Shown here piece by piece: positions 50,106-59,383 of a stretch of DNA of 64,000 bases. The notes below the pieces were generated by a model. The model had not been told where the DNA came from. It worked only from the letters and a program-made list of their open reading frames with translations, and did no database searches. Position 1 is the first letter of the stretch; every line of letters starts with the position of its first letter. The translations under genes and the position numbers were made by a program. Source of the DNA: an uncultured Eubacteriales bacterium (GTDB lineage: Bacteria > Bacillota > Clostridia > Oscillospirales > Acutalibacteraceae); the NCBI GenBank assembly GCA_934454845.1, contig CAKSGV010000002.1, positions 52,982 through 116,981 of the forward strand. The letters run 5' to 3'.

Positions 50106-52355
50106 ATGGCAGTAAGACCGGGGAAACAAATGCGCGGCCGCATTAAGTTTACTATGATTTCGATAATTCTTTGTCTTACGCTTATTTCTTCCTACAGCCT
50201 TGTTAACATAATGATCGTTAAAGGCGATAAATACCAAAGTATGGCGTCGGAACAGCAGCTTTACGATAATGTCATAACAGCTCCCAGAGGTAATATTTAC
50301 GACAGAAATATGAAATTTCTTGCAAAAAGCGCCACTGCCTGGACAGTTTATATCACTCCTAACGGTATAAATAAGTTGACTGACGAAAAAAAACAGGAAA
50401 CCTTAAGAAAAGTTATCTCCGAAAACCTTTCCGAGATACTTGAAATGGATTATAACGATATTTTCGAAAAGACCAAGAAAACGACTTATTATGTTACTGT
50501 AAAGAAAAAAATAGAAAAGCCTGTTGCCGATGAGGTGAGAAAATTCATTTCGGATAACAGTGATCTTGAAATGTCAACTTATGTAGGACTTGACGAAACG
50601 GTAAAAAGATACTATCCGAGCGATACGCTTGCTTCGACTGTTATCGGCTTTGTGGGTGACGATAACCAGGGTCTCGCAGGTCTTGAAAGCAGATATGATA
50701 ACGAGCTTACCGGTGTTGCCGGAAGAGTGGTTGCCGCTAAAAACGCCAGAGGAACGGATATGACCTTTACATATCAGAAATCCGAGGAAGCAAAGCAGGG
50801 AAACTCTATTGTTACAACTATTGACTCGTATATACAGTATGTAGCGGAGAAATATCTTGATCAGGCTGTTGAAACAGAAAATGTTCAAGAACGCGGCGCA
50901 GTTGTTGTAATGAATGTAAACACAGGTGCGATCCTCGGAATGGCTGTAAGCGATGATTTCAATCCTAATTCGGCATTCACTCTTTCTGCCGCCGATCAGG
51001 CTAAAGTAGACGCCGTTTCAGATGAAGAAGAAAAAGATAAACTTAAATCCGAACTTTTAAACAGGCAGTGGAGAAATAAGGCTGTTTCGGATACCTATGA
51101 GCCGGGCTCTGTATTTAAAATTTTCACAGCATCCACGGCTCTGGAAGAAAATCTTATTAATCTTAACAGTAATTTCACCTGTAATTATACTTATGCCGTT
51201 GCGGGAAACACCTATCACTGCCATAAAAAGGGCGGTCACGGCTCACAAACACTTTCTCAGGCGATTGCTAACTCCTGCAATCCTGCATTTATTCAGATAG
51301 GTCAGCTTATAGGCTCGGAAACCTTTTCGAAATATTTTGAAGCTTTCGGACTTACTCAAAAAACAGGCATCGACCTTCCCGGCGAGGCAAGCTCGAATTA
51401 TCATAAGCTTGAAGATATGCACTCAACAGAGCTTGCGTCGTCTTCGTTCGGTCAGACTTTCAATATAACTCCTCTTCATACTCTGACACTTGCCGCCGCC
51501 GCGGTAAACGGCGGATATATCGTTCAACCGCACGTTGCTGAAAAGCTTATCGATTCAAACGGAAAAGTCGTAAAAACTTTTTCTGATTCCTATAAAAGAC
51601 AGGTCGTATCCGAAAGCACCTCTGCCACAATGAGACAGTTGCTTGAATATGTTGTTCAAAACGGCGCGAAAAACGGTCAGGTAGCGGGCTATAGAGTGGG
51701 CGGAAAGACGGGTACTTCCGAAAAAGTTTCAAAAATGCTGGAACTAGGTATAAAAGGTCTTTATATCGGCTCGTATGTGGGAATTGCTCCAATTGATAAG
51801 CCGGAAATTGCAGTACTTGTTATGCTTGACGAGGCTATGGGCGGTCAGTATTATGGTGGCGCTATAGCGGCTCCTGTCGGCTCTAAAGTAATGGCTGAGA
51901 TTTTACCTTATTTAGGTTATGAACCGCAGTACAGTGAAGAACAGCTTAAAAATATGTCCGTTTCCGTTCCCGATCTTTCGGGTAACGATATTGCCTCTGC
52001 AAAACAGACGCTTTCAAACGCCAAACTTTCCTATAAGGTCATAGGCTCCGGCGAGAAAGTAACTAAGCAATTACCTGTCGCGGGCACCAATGTTTATAAA
52101 GGCGGAACGGTTATTCTTTATACAGAAGACGCTGAAGAGGCGACGACAGTCGTTCCTAATTTAGTGGGGCTTACCGCAACCGAAGTAAATGCGGCGGCAG
52201 CGGCGGCAGGAATAAATGTTGAATTTTCGGGGAATACTTCTTCGCCCGATCTAAAATCCTACAGCCAGAGTATTGCCGCAGGGCAAACGGTTGCACAGGG
52301 AAAAGTCGTAACAGTCAATTTCAGAGAAGAGGCTCAGGCCGATATAGCCAACTAA
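50106..52355 (+). CDS. PASTA-domain penicillin-binding protein (FtsI/SpoVD-type transpeptidase)
   Basis: 749 residues, class B PBP: one membrane helix (about 14-36), dimerisation domain, then the transpeptidase with SVFK (in YEPGSVFKIFTAST), SCN (ANSCNPAF) and KTG (VGGKTGTSEK), and two C-terminal PASTA domains (SVPDLSGNDIASAKQTLSNA from about 620; VVPNLVGLTATEVNAAAAAA from about 685). Cross-links septal or cortex peptidoglycan. Only one such PBP is in the dcw cluster, so it may serve division and sporulation or either; SpoVD and PBP2B types cannot be told apart here. Confidence 0.92.
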   Translation: MAVRPGKQMRGRIKFTMISIILCLTLISSYSLVNIMIVKGDKYQSMASEQQLYDNVITAPRGNIYDRNMKFLAKSATAWTVYITPNGINKLTDEKKQETLRKVISENLSEILEMDYNDIFEKTKKTTYYVTVKKKIEKPVADEVRKFISDNSDLEMSTYVGLDETVKRYYPSDTLASTVIGFVGDDNQGLAGLESRYDNELTGVAGRVVAAKNARGTDMTFTYQKSEEAKQGNSIVTTIDSYIQYVAEKYLDQAVETENVQERGAVVVMNVNTGAILGMAVSDDFNPNSAFTLSAADQAKVDAVSDEEEKDKLKSELLNRQWRNKAVSDTYEPGSVFKIFTASTALEENLINLNSNFTCNYTYAVAGNTYHCHKKGGHGSQTLSQAIANSCNPAFIQIGQLIGSETFSKYFEAFGLTQKTGIDLPGEASSNYHKLEDMHSTELASSSFGQTFNITPLHTLTLAAAAVNGGYIVQPHVAEKLIDSNGKVVKTFSDSYKRQVVSESTSATMRQLLEYVVQNGAKNGQVAGYRVGGKTGTSEKVSKMLELGIKGLYIGSYVGIAPIDKPEIAVLVMLDEAMGGQYYGGAIAAPVGSKVMAEILPYLGYEPQYSEEQLKNMSVSVPDLSGNDIASAKQTLSNAKLSYKVIGSGEKVTKQLPVAGTNVYKGGTVILYTEDAEEATTVVPNLVGLTATEVNAAAAAAGINVEFSGNTSSPDLKSYSQSIAAGQTVAQGKVVTVNFREEAQADIAN

Positions 52356-52367
52356 GGAGTGGAAAAT

Positions 52368-53810
52368 TTGTTACTTAAAAATTTGTATTGTGAGTCGGGG
52401 AAACTAGGCAATATTAAAATAACGGGTATTACCTGCAATTCAAAGGAAGTAAAACCCGGTTTTGCGTTTGTCTGCCTTAAAGGTGCTAATTCCGACGGCC
52501 ATAAATTCGCGCCCGACGCTTTAAAATCAGGCGCCGCGGTAATATTTGCCGAAACCGATTTGGGATTTGAAAATCAAATTATTGTCAAAGATACTCACGA
52601 AGCTTATTTCGATCTTTCTGCAAAATGGTTTAAGGAGCCGGCAAAAGAATTAAAGCTTATAGGCGTTACGGGTACAAACGGAAAAACTTCCGTTACCTAT
52701 ATGCTTAAATCGATTTTTGAAAAAGCAGGCTATAAAACAGGTCTTATAGGCACTATTCAGAATATGATCGGCGAAAAGACATTAGAAACTCACAATACCA
52801 CCCCCGACGCTTTCACTTTAAACAAGCTTTTTCGCGAAATGGTTGACAGCAACTGCAAATATGCCGTTATGGAAGTATCTTCGCACGCGCTTGATCAAAA
52901 GAGAATATGCAATGTTACTTTTGAAACGGCGATTTTTACTAATCTCACGCAAGATCATCTCGATTATCACAAAACGATGGATAATTATCTGCTTGCAAAG
53001 AAAAAGCTTTTTAAAATGTGTAAAAAAGCAGTGCTTAACAGCGATGATCCTTATTTTGAAAAATTAAAAGAAGGGCTTGACTGCGAGATAATAACCTACT
53101 CTGCGTCAAACAATTCGGATTACAGCGCCAAGGGAATAAATTATCATCCCGCAGGAGTTGAATATGAACTGGTCGCTAAGGGACTTATTAAGCATATTTC
53201 GGTCAACACCGGAGGAAGATTTTCCGTTTATAACTCTCTTTGTTCCGTAGTTGCGGCAATAGAAAACGGAATAGATATCGATATCGCGGTTTCTGCGATT
53301 AAAGAACTTAAAGGCGTAAAAGGAAGAGCAGAAGTTGTAGAAACAGGGAGAGATTTCACCGTTATTATAGATTATGCTCACACTCCCGACGGTCTTAAAA
53401 ACATTCTTTCCACTTTTAAAGAGTGCAAAAAAGGCAGACTTGTCGCACTGTTCGGCTGCGGAGGCGACCGTGATAAAACCAAAAGACCTATTATGGGAAA
53501 TATTGCAGTTCACAATGCAGATTATGTTATTGTAACGAGTGATAACCCGAGAAGTGAAAACCCCTCAGCCATAATTAACGATATTCTTGAGGGAATTAAA
53601 GGAATACCCACTCCCGTTAAAGTTATTGAAAACAGAATCGAAGCTATAAAATTTGCTGTTTCAAATGCGAGAAAAGATGATATAATAGTACTTGCCGGTA
53701 AAGGCCATGAAACTTATCAGATACTAAACACAGGTACCATTCATCTTGATGAAAGAGAAGTGGTAAAGGAAGCTTTATCGGAACTTGACGACGGAGGAGA
53801 AAAAGAATAA
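52368..53810 (+). CDS. murE: UDP-N-acetylmuramoyl-L-alanyl-D-glutamate--2,6-diaminopimelate ligase
   Basis: Adds the third residue of the stem peptide. About 480 residues: GVTGTNGKTSVTYML (ATP loop), TTPDAF, MEVSSHALDQKR, and the substrate-specificity motif DNPR (in TSDNPRSENP), which in characterised enzymes selects meso-diaminopimelate over lysine. Start TTG 52368 lies 8 nt after AAGGAG; GTG 52359 overlaps it. 12 bp after the PBP gene, and its stop shares a base with mraY's ATG. Confidence 0.95.
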   Translation: MLLKNLYCESGKLGNIKITGITCNSKEVKPGFAFVCLKGANSDGHKFAPDALKSGAAVIFAETDLGFENQIIVKDTHEAYFDLSAKWFKEPAKELKLIGVTGTNGKTSVTYMLKSIFEKAGYKTGLIGTIQNMIGEKTLETHNTTPDAFTLNKLFREMVDSNCKYAVMEVSSHALDQKRICNVTFETAIFTNLTQDHLDYHKTMDNYLLAKKKLFKMCKKAVLNSDDPYFEKLKEGLDCEIITYSASNNSDYSAKGINYHPAGVEYELVAKGLIKHISVNTGGRFSVYNSLCSVVAAIENGIDIDIAVSAIKELKGVKGRAEVVETGRDFTVIIDYAHTPDGLKNILSTFKECKKGRLVALFGCGGDRDKTKRPIMGNIAVHNADYVIVTSDNPRSENPSAIINDILEGIKGIPTPVKVIENRIEAIKFAVSNARKDDIIVLAGKGHETYQILNTGTIHLDEREVVKEALSELDDGGEKE

Positions 53811-54850
53811 TGGAAAAATATTTCGCAATTATCGCCGCTTTCGCCGCGTTTGCGGTAACAAGTCTTTTAGGCTATCTTGTCATTCCTTATCTTAAAAGAC
53901 TTCATATAGGGCAAAGTATCCGCGAGGACGGCCCTACCTGGCACAAGAAAAAAGAAGGAACCCCCACAATGGGCGGAATTATGATAATAATAGGTTTTTT
54001 GTTGGCACTGGCGATGTGCATTGCGCTGTCGGCAGGTTTTAAAAAGCCGCTTGTTATGGGCACCACGCTTAAAGCGGATAATGTTAAATTCTATGCGGGT
54101 ATCGCAATGGCGTTTTTAATGGGCGCAGTAGGCTTTGCGGATGATTTTATCAAAATCGTTAAAAAGAGGAATCTCGGTCTTACTGCCCGTCAAAAAACTT
54201 TTTTGCAGATAATTATATCTGCCGGATATCTTGCAGTGCTTTTCTTTGTAGGAAAGATTGAATACACCTATATACCATTTGTGGGCGCTGTCAATATTTC
54301 CTCCGGCGCTGGACTTCTTTTCTGGCCTATAGCGCTTTTCTTTGTTTACGGATTTACAAATGCCGTTAATTTAACAGACGGTCTTGACGGACTCGCAACA
54401 AGCGTTACTATGATAGTTTCCTGCTTCTTTATGATGGCTTCGGCCGCATTTATGAGAGCCACTCACGGATGGTACGGTAATGTTACGGCTGCCGCTCTCG
54501 CAGGTGCTTGCGCAGGATTTTACCTTTGGAATGCAAAGCCGGCAAGAGTGTTTATGGGCGATACAGGCTCGATGTTCTTAGGCGGAATGGTAGTTGCAAT
54601 GTCATTTATGCTTGACAGACCTATAATTCTCATTTTGGTTGGCATAATATATCTTGCCGAGGCACTTTCGGTTGTTTTACAGGTTGTTTCATATAAACTC
54701 ACAGGCAAGAGAATCTTCAAAATGGCACCGCTTCATCATCACTTTGAAATGTGCAATGTAAGAGAAGAAAAAATTGTATTTATCTTCTCTGCTGTTACGC
54801 TTTTAGCAAGTATCGGCGCTTTTATTCTTTTGCTTGCGGCAAACAGATAA
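53810..54850 (+). CDS. mraY: phospho-N-acetylmuramoyl-pentapeptide-transferase
   Basis: 346-residue membrane enzyme (about ten helices) making lipid I. Motifs: EDGPTWHKKKEGTPTMGG, GFADDFIK, the NLTDGLDGLA Asp cluster, and MAPLHHHFEMC. Start coupled to murE. murF, usually between murE and mraY, is absent. Confidence 0.98.
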   Translation: MEKYFAIIAAFAAFAVTSLLGYLVIPYLKRLHIGQSIREDGPTWHKKKEGTPTMGGIMIIIGFLLALAMCIALSAGFKKPLVMGTTLKADNVKFYAGIAMAFLMGAVGFADDFIKIVKKRNLGLTARQKTFLQIIISAGYLAVLFFVGKIEYTYIPFVGAVNISSGAGLLFWPIALFFVYGFTNAVNLTDGLDGLATSVTMIVSCFFMMASAAFMRATHGWYGNVTAAALAGACAGFYLWNAKPARVFMGDTGSMFLGGMVVAMSFMLDRPIILILVGIIYLAEALSVVLQVVSYKLTGKRIFKMAPLHHHFEMCNVREEKIVFIFSAVTLLASIGAFILLLAANR

Positions 54851-54872
54851 ATTTTAAAGAAAGGAAGATATT

Positions 54873-56018
54873 ATGGATAGTTCAAATATAAAGAAAAAAA
54901 AGAGAAGTATCTTCCTTGAGGGAAAGCTTGATATTACAATGCTTTCTTTTATACTTTTACTGCTTACTATAGGCCTTGTTATGCTTTTTTCGGCAAGCTA
55001 TGCCTATAGCTATGAATATTATAAAAACAGTTACAAGTTTATTTCCCGTCAGGCTGCATTCGCCGCGGGAGGACTTGCGCTTATGTTTTTTGTTTCTAAG
55101 ATAGATTATCATTTTTGGCGAAAATTCGCATGGGCTATTTTCTTTGTTTCAACAGGACTGTTAATATTGCTTCTTGCAATTCCTCCGATGGTTTCGGGAA
55201 TGGATGTTAAAAGATGGATAGTTGTAGGTCCGTTGAATTTCCAGCCCTCGGAGATCGCCAAATTTTCAATAATTTTGCTTTTTTCATCACTTATCGCGGC
55301 AAATCAAAAGCTTATGACAAGCTTTAAATTCATTCTTTTTTTGGGAGCGATTTTAGGCTTAACCTGCGTGCTGATAGTTTTAGAGCCGCATATTTCCGCA
55401 ACAGTTCTTGTTTTTGCAATAGGAGTAACATTGCTTTTTATCGGCGGAATGCAGAAAAGGTGGATAATAGGAGGTGCCGCCGCAGGTCTCGGCGCTGTCG
55501 GCCTTGCGATTGCAACTAAAGTTATAAGTTATGGCTCGGATCGAATTAAATATTGGCGCGATCCTTGGCTCGACGCTTCCGGAAAAGGTTTCCAGACAAT
55601 TCAGTCGCTTTTGGCTATCGGATCGGGCGGTCTTTTAGGCAGAGGAATAGGTCAGTCAAGACAAAAATATCTTTGGGTGCCTGAACCGCATAACGATTTT
55701 ATTTTTTCAATAGTCTGCGAAGAACTCGGTCTTATAGGCGCGATAGTTATTATTCTTTTGTTTGCTTTGCTTGTATGGAGAGGATTTACCATTGCAATGC
55801 GCTCTCCCGATAAATTCGGATCATTGCTTGCTATCGGGCTTACCTTTCAGGTGGGTCTTCAGGCAATGCTTAATATCTGGGTAGTAACCAACACTATACC
55901 GAACACAGGAATAAGTCTTCCGTTTTTCAGTTACGGCGGCTCGTCTTTGGTGATTCTTCTTGCGGAAATGGGGATAGTGCTTTCCGTATCGAGAAGTGCG
56001 AATATAGAAAAAGCCTGA
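54873..56018 (+). CDS. ftsW: SEDS peptidoglycan glycosyltransferase FtsW/SpoVE
   Basis: 381 residues, about ten helices. SEDS landmarks are LDITMLSFILLLLTIGLVM (as the first helix), GPLNFQPSEIAKF, YWRDPWLDASGKGFQTIQSL (in part), GQSRQKYLWVPEPHNDFIF and SYGGSS. Polymerises glycan strands with the PBP encoded nearby. Directly follows mraY with 22 bp; murD, normally here, is absent. Confidence 0.95.
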   Translation: MDSSNIKKKKRSIFLEGKLDITMLSFILLLLTIGLVMLFSASYAYSYEYYKNSYKFISRQAAFAAGGLALMFFVSKIDYHFWRKFAWAIFFVSTGLLILLLAIPPMVSGMDVKRWIVVGPLNFQPSEIAKFSIILLFSSLIAANQKLMTSFKFILFLGAILGLTCVLIVLEPHISATVLVFAIGVTLLFIGGMQKRWIIGGAAAGLGAVGLAIATKVISYGSDRIKYWRDPWLDASGKGFQTIQSLLAIGSGGLLGRGIGQSRQKYLWVPEPHNDFIFSIVCEELGLIGAIVIILLFALLVWRGFTIAMRSPDKFGSLLAIGLTFQVGLQAMLNIWVVTNTIPNTGISLPFFSYGGSSLVILLAEMGIVLSVSRSANIEKA

Positions 56019-56031
56019 TAGGGGGAATTTT

Positions 56032-57153
56032 ATGCATATTTTATTTGCAGGTGGCGGAACAGCCGGCCATATCAATCCTGCGCTTGCAGTTGCAGGCTAT
56101 ATAAAAGAAAAACATCCCGACGCTAAGATTAGCTATATCGGAACTCCCGATAAGCTTGAAGCTATATTGGTGCCGCAAAAGGGATATGATTTTTATCCGA
56201 TAGAGGTCGCAGGTTTTCAAAGAAAACTCAGCGCAAAAAATATAGTCAGAAATATTGACGCAGTTAAAAAAGTTTTTTCTTCTTCTCTTAAATCTAAGAA
56301 GCTTTTAAAAGAGCTCAATCCCGATATTGTTATGGGCACGGGCGGCTTTGTGAGCGGTCCTGTTTTAAGAGAGGCGGCAAAGCTTGGATTTAAAACCGCC
56401 ATTCACGAACAGAACGCCTTCCCGGGAATAACCACAAAAATGCTTTCTAATAAGGTAAATGAGGTTATGCTCGCAATGCCGGAGGCAGAAAAGTATTTAA
56501 AGCTTAATAAAAAACCTGTTATAACGGGAAATCCCGTAAGAGAAGAACTTTTAAAAATCGACAGAAAAACCGCAAGAGAAAAACTCGGAATTACCGATGA
56601 AAGACCTCTTATTTTATCTTTCGGCGGATCTTTAGGCGCAAGACCTTTAAACGAGGCGGTCGAAGAGCTTATTAAATGGCATAACGGCACGCATAAATTT
56701 TACCACATTCATTCAACGGGTAAAGCAGGTTACGGCAAAATGCTTGACAGGCTCAAAGCCGATAACATTTCTTTATCCGAAGAGATAGATATAAGGGAAT
56801 ATATATCTGATATGGATATTTGTATGGCAGCGGCGGATATTGTTATAAGCAGAGCCGGAGCTATCACGCTTAGCGAGATAGAGGCTTGCAAAAAGCCGTC
56901 TGTTCTCATTCCGTCACCGTATGTTGCGGAAAATCATCAGTATCATAATGCTATGACGCTTAAAAACAAAGGTGCCGCAATAGTTATTGAAGAAAAGGAT
57001 CTAAGCGGCGAAAAACTTATAGACGAAATCTCAATGATTGTTGAAAACAAATCAAAGCTTCAAAAAATGTCCGAAGCGGCAGGGAAAATTGCTATAACCG
57101 ATGCAAACGAAAGAATATACGAAGTTTTGATGAAATTATATACAAACTCCTGA
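56032..57153 (+). CDS. murG: UDP-GlcNAc:lipid I N-acetylglucosaminyltransferase
   Basis: Makes lipid II from lipid I on the inner membrane face. 373 residues, GT-B fold: FAGGGTAGHINPALA, GTGGFVSGPVL, EQNAFPG, and C-terminal ISRAGAITLSEIEACKKPSVLIPSP (quoted in part: SRAGAITLSEI). 13 bp after ftsW. Confidence 0.97.
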   Translation: MHILFAGGGTAGHINPALAVAGYIKEKHPDAKISYIGTPDKLEAILVPQKGYDFYPIEVAGFQRKLSAKNIVRNIDAVKKVFSSSLKSKKLLKELNPDIVMGTGGFVSGPVLREAAKLGFKTAIHEQNAFPGITTKMLSNKVNEVMLAMPEAEKYLKLNKKPVITGNPVREELLKIDRKTAREKLGITDERPLILSFGGSLGARPLNEAVEELIKWHNGTHKFYHIHSTGKAGYGKMLDRLKADNISLSEEIDIREYISDMDICMAAADIVISRAGAITLSEIEACKKPSVLIPSPYVAENHQYHNAMTLKNKGAAIVIEEKDLSGEKLIDEISMIVENKSKLQKMSEAAGKIAITDANERIYEVLMKLYTNS

Positions 57154-57178
57154 TAAATTTCGGCATTTTAAAAAATAA

Positions 57179-57208
57179 CTGACAAAAAGCTTCGATCTTT
57201 CATAGTAT
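57179..57208 (+). promoter_or_regulatory. internal promoter for murA-ftsQ
   Basis: CTGACA (57179-57184), 18-bp spacer, TAGTAT (57203-57208) in the 88-bp gap after murG. Confidence 0.45.
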
Positions 57209-57241
57209 AGAATGAAAATGAATTTACTGTGAGGGATAAAA

Positions 57242-58492
57242 ATGCCTGAAATTATTATAAACGGTAAAAAACCGCTTATAGGAGAGATAGATATTCAGGG
57301 GGCGAAGAACAGTGTTTTACCTATTCTTTCCGCAACTGTTCTTATAAACGGAATAAGCGTTATACATAATTGCCCGAGGCTGTCGGATGTCTATGCGGCT
57401 ATCGAAATTTTGAATTCTTTAGGCTGCAGTTGTGCCTTTAAAGGGCATACCGTCACTGTAGACGCGACGGATATTACCAAAGACAGCGTTCCCGAAGAGC
57501 TTATGCGTGAAATGCGCTCGTCGCTTGTATTTTTAGGCTCGATAATCGGCAGAAATTCAAGCGCAGTGATAAGCAGTCCCGGAGGCTGTGAATTGGGGCC
57601 GAGACCAATCGATCTTCACTTATCTGCTTTGCGGCAGTTAGGCGTTGATATAAGCGAAAAACACGGTAATTTATATTGCTTCAGCAAAGAGCTTACGGGA
57701 AATGAGATATATCTTGCTTTTCCGAGCGTCGGAGCAACGGAAAATATTATGCTCGCCGCCTCCAAAGCCAAAGGTATAACAGTGCTTCACAACGCCGCTC
57801 ACGAGCCCGAAATAAAGGATCTTGCCGATTTTTTAAACTTTGCCGGAGCAAATATAACGGGTGCAGGCACTGATAAAATAGTTATCCGCGGAGTGTCTGA
57901 ACTTCACGGAGCCGAGCATACTGTAATTCCCGATCGCATAGTTGCGGCAACATATATGGCTGCTTCCGCTGCCACCTGCGGAAATGTAACTGTAAAAAAG
58001 GTCGATCCCTCGCATTTGTTTTCTGTTATTTCTTTTTTTAAAGAATGCGGCTGCAGTGTTAAATCCGGAAACGATTACATAACTGTTTTAACAAAAAAAC
58101 CTATTAAGCATATAAATTCTCTGCAAACTCTCGTATATCCCGGATTTCCTACAGACGCAGGGCCTTTAGCAGTCGCAATGCTGACTACTGCCCGCGGAGT
58201 TTCGGTGTTTACGGAAAATATATTCGACAACAGATTTAAATATATCGACGAGCTTAAAAGACTTGGTGCTGATATAAAAGTATCGGGCAATGTCGCTGTG
58301 ATAAGAGGAGTAAAATCTCTTTCGGGCGCTACATGCTTTGCAACCGATCTTCGTGCCGGAGCGGCGCTGGTTACGGCAGGGCTTTCGGCAGCAGGTCAGA
58401 CAAGGGTTAAAAATATTCATTTTATAAAGCGCGGTTACGAGTCTATAACTGATGATCTCAAAAAACTCGGTGCGGATATATATGAAAAATAA
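57242..58492 (+). CDS. murA: UDP-N-acetylglucosamine 1-carboxyvinyltransferase
   Basis: First committed step of peptidoglycan synthesis. 416 residues; IDIQGAKNSVLPIL (K22, N23), catalytic Cys116 in SPGGCELGPRPIDLH (the fosfomycin target position, Cys not Asp), late RAGAALVTAGL. Its place inside dcw between murG and ftsQ is common in Clostridia. Confidence 0.97.
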   Translation: MPEIIINGKKPLIGEIDIQGAKNSVLPILSATVLINGISVIHNCPRLSDVYAAIEILNSLGCSCAFKGHTVTVDATDITKDSVPEELMREMRSSLVFLGSIIGRNSSAVISSPGGCELGPRPIDLHLSALRQLGVDISEKHGNLYCFSKELTGNEIYLAFPSVGATENIMLAASKAKGITVLHNAAHEPEIKDLADFLNFAGANITGAGTDKIVIRGVSELHGAEHTVIPDRIVAATYMAASAATCGNVTVKKVDPSHLFSVISFFKECGCSVKSGNDYITVLTKKPIKHINSLQTLVYPGFPTDAGPLAVAMLTTARGVSVFTENIFDNRFKYIDELKRLGADIKVSGNVAVIRGVKSLSGATCFATDLRAGAALVTAGLSAAGQTRVKNIHFIKRGYESITDDLKKLGADIYEK

Positions 58493-58506
58493 AAGGAAGT
58501 GGAAAT

Positions 58507-59277
58507 ATGACCGAAAGGGAAGAGGCCGCAAAAAAAAGAGCGGAGCTTATAAAGAGAAAAAAACGGCGGCGAAGAAGATTTATATTTGTCTTTTTTCTCA
58601 TTATTATGCTCGCATTCGGTTCGGTTGCAAGCTTCACTTTCCTTTTCCCGATAAAATCCGTAAGCGCTTCGGGAAGTCAACTTTATACCGAAAGTGCGAT
58701 AGTAAAAAGCAGTAAACTGATAGGCAAAAATCTTTTTACTGTGAGCGAAGAAGATCTGCTTGTCACTTTAAATCACGATCTGCCTTATATTGATAGCTTA
58801 ACTCTAAAAAGGTCTTTCCCCGATAAAATAATTTTAAAGGTGAAAGATGCAAAGCCCTATGCAAGCTATCATATTGATAATAAGTATTATAAAGTCAGCC
58901 GCAAAGGAAATGTGCTTGAGTACGATTACACTTTGCCCGAAAATACTTTTGAAATAATTTGCCCCGGTGTGACCTGCAAAGTGGGTCAGGCGGCGGAATT
59001 TAAAAACAAAGAAACCAAAGAACTTATAAATTCACTTATCTCAAGTCTTGAAAAAAATGAAATAAAAATCAATAAGATCGATGTTTCAAATACGAGTGAG
59101 ATCAAATTTTTTGTAGACGGCAGATTTGATGTTATTTTAGGCTCAAAAGCCAACTATGAAAATAAAATAGCTCAGCTCGGAGCGATGATAAAAAAAATAG
59201 AAAGCGATAAAAAAGGCACTATAAATCTCAGCATTTGGAATGAAAGCGGAAGACAAACAAGTTTTATTCCGAGTTAA
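58507..59277 (+). CDS. ftsQ: cell division protein FtsQ/DivIB
   Basis: 256 residues: basic cytoplasmic N-terminus, one membrane helix (about 21-45), POTRA-type domain (VKSSKLIGKNLFTV onward) and a beta domain with LTLKRSFPDKIILKVKDAKPYA (in part) and KVSRKGNVLEYD. Divisome scaffold with FtsL. GGAAG precedes ATG. Confidence 0.92.
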   Translation: MTEREEAAKKRAELIKRKKRRRRRFIFVFFLIIMLAFGSVASFTFLFPIKSVSASGSQLYTESAIVKSSKLIGKNLFTVSEEDLLVTLNHDLPYIDSLTLKRSFPDKIILKVKDAKPYASYHIDNKYYKVSRKGNVLEYDYTLPENTFEIICPGVTCKVGQAAEFKNKETKELINSLISSLEKNEIKINKIDVSNTSEIKFFVDGRFDVILGSKANYENKIAQLGAMIKKIESDKKGTINLSIWNESGRQTSFIPS

Positions 59278-59383
59278 AAAATAAAATGTTGCAATTTATA
59301 AATATATATGATATTATAATTTATGTATAGTTGTCTTTTAGAAGTTATAAAAATTTATTACCATAAATACGGAGGAATTTTAA

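Noticed and set aside
58452..58715. Lys-rich frame overlapping murA end and ftsQ start
   Set aside because: It is a shadow of ftsQ in another frame, with no start signal of its own and low-complexity basic composition.
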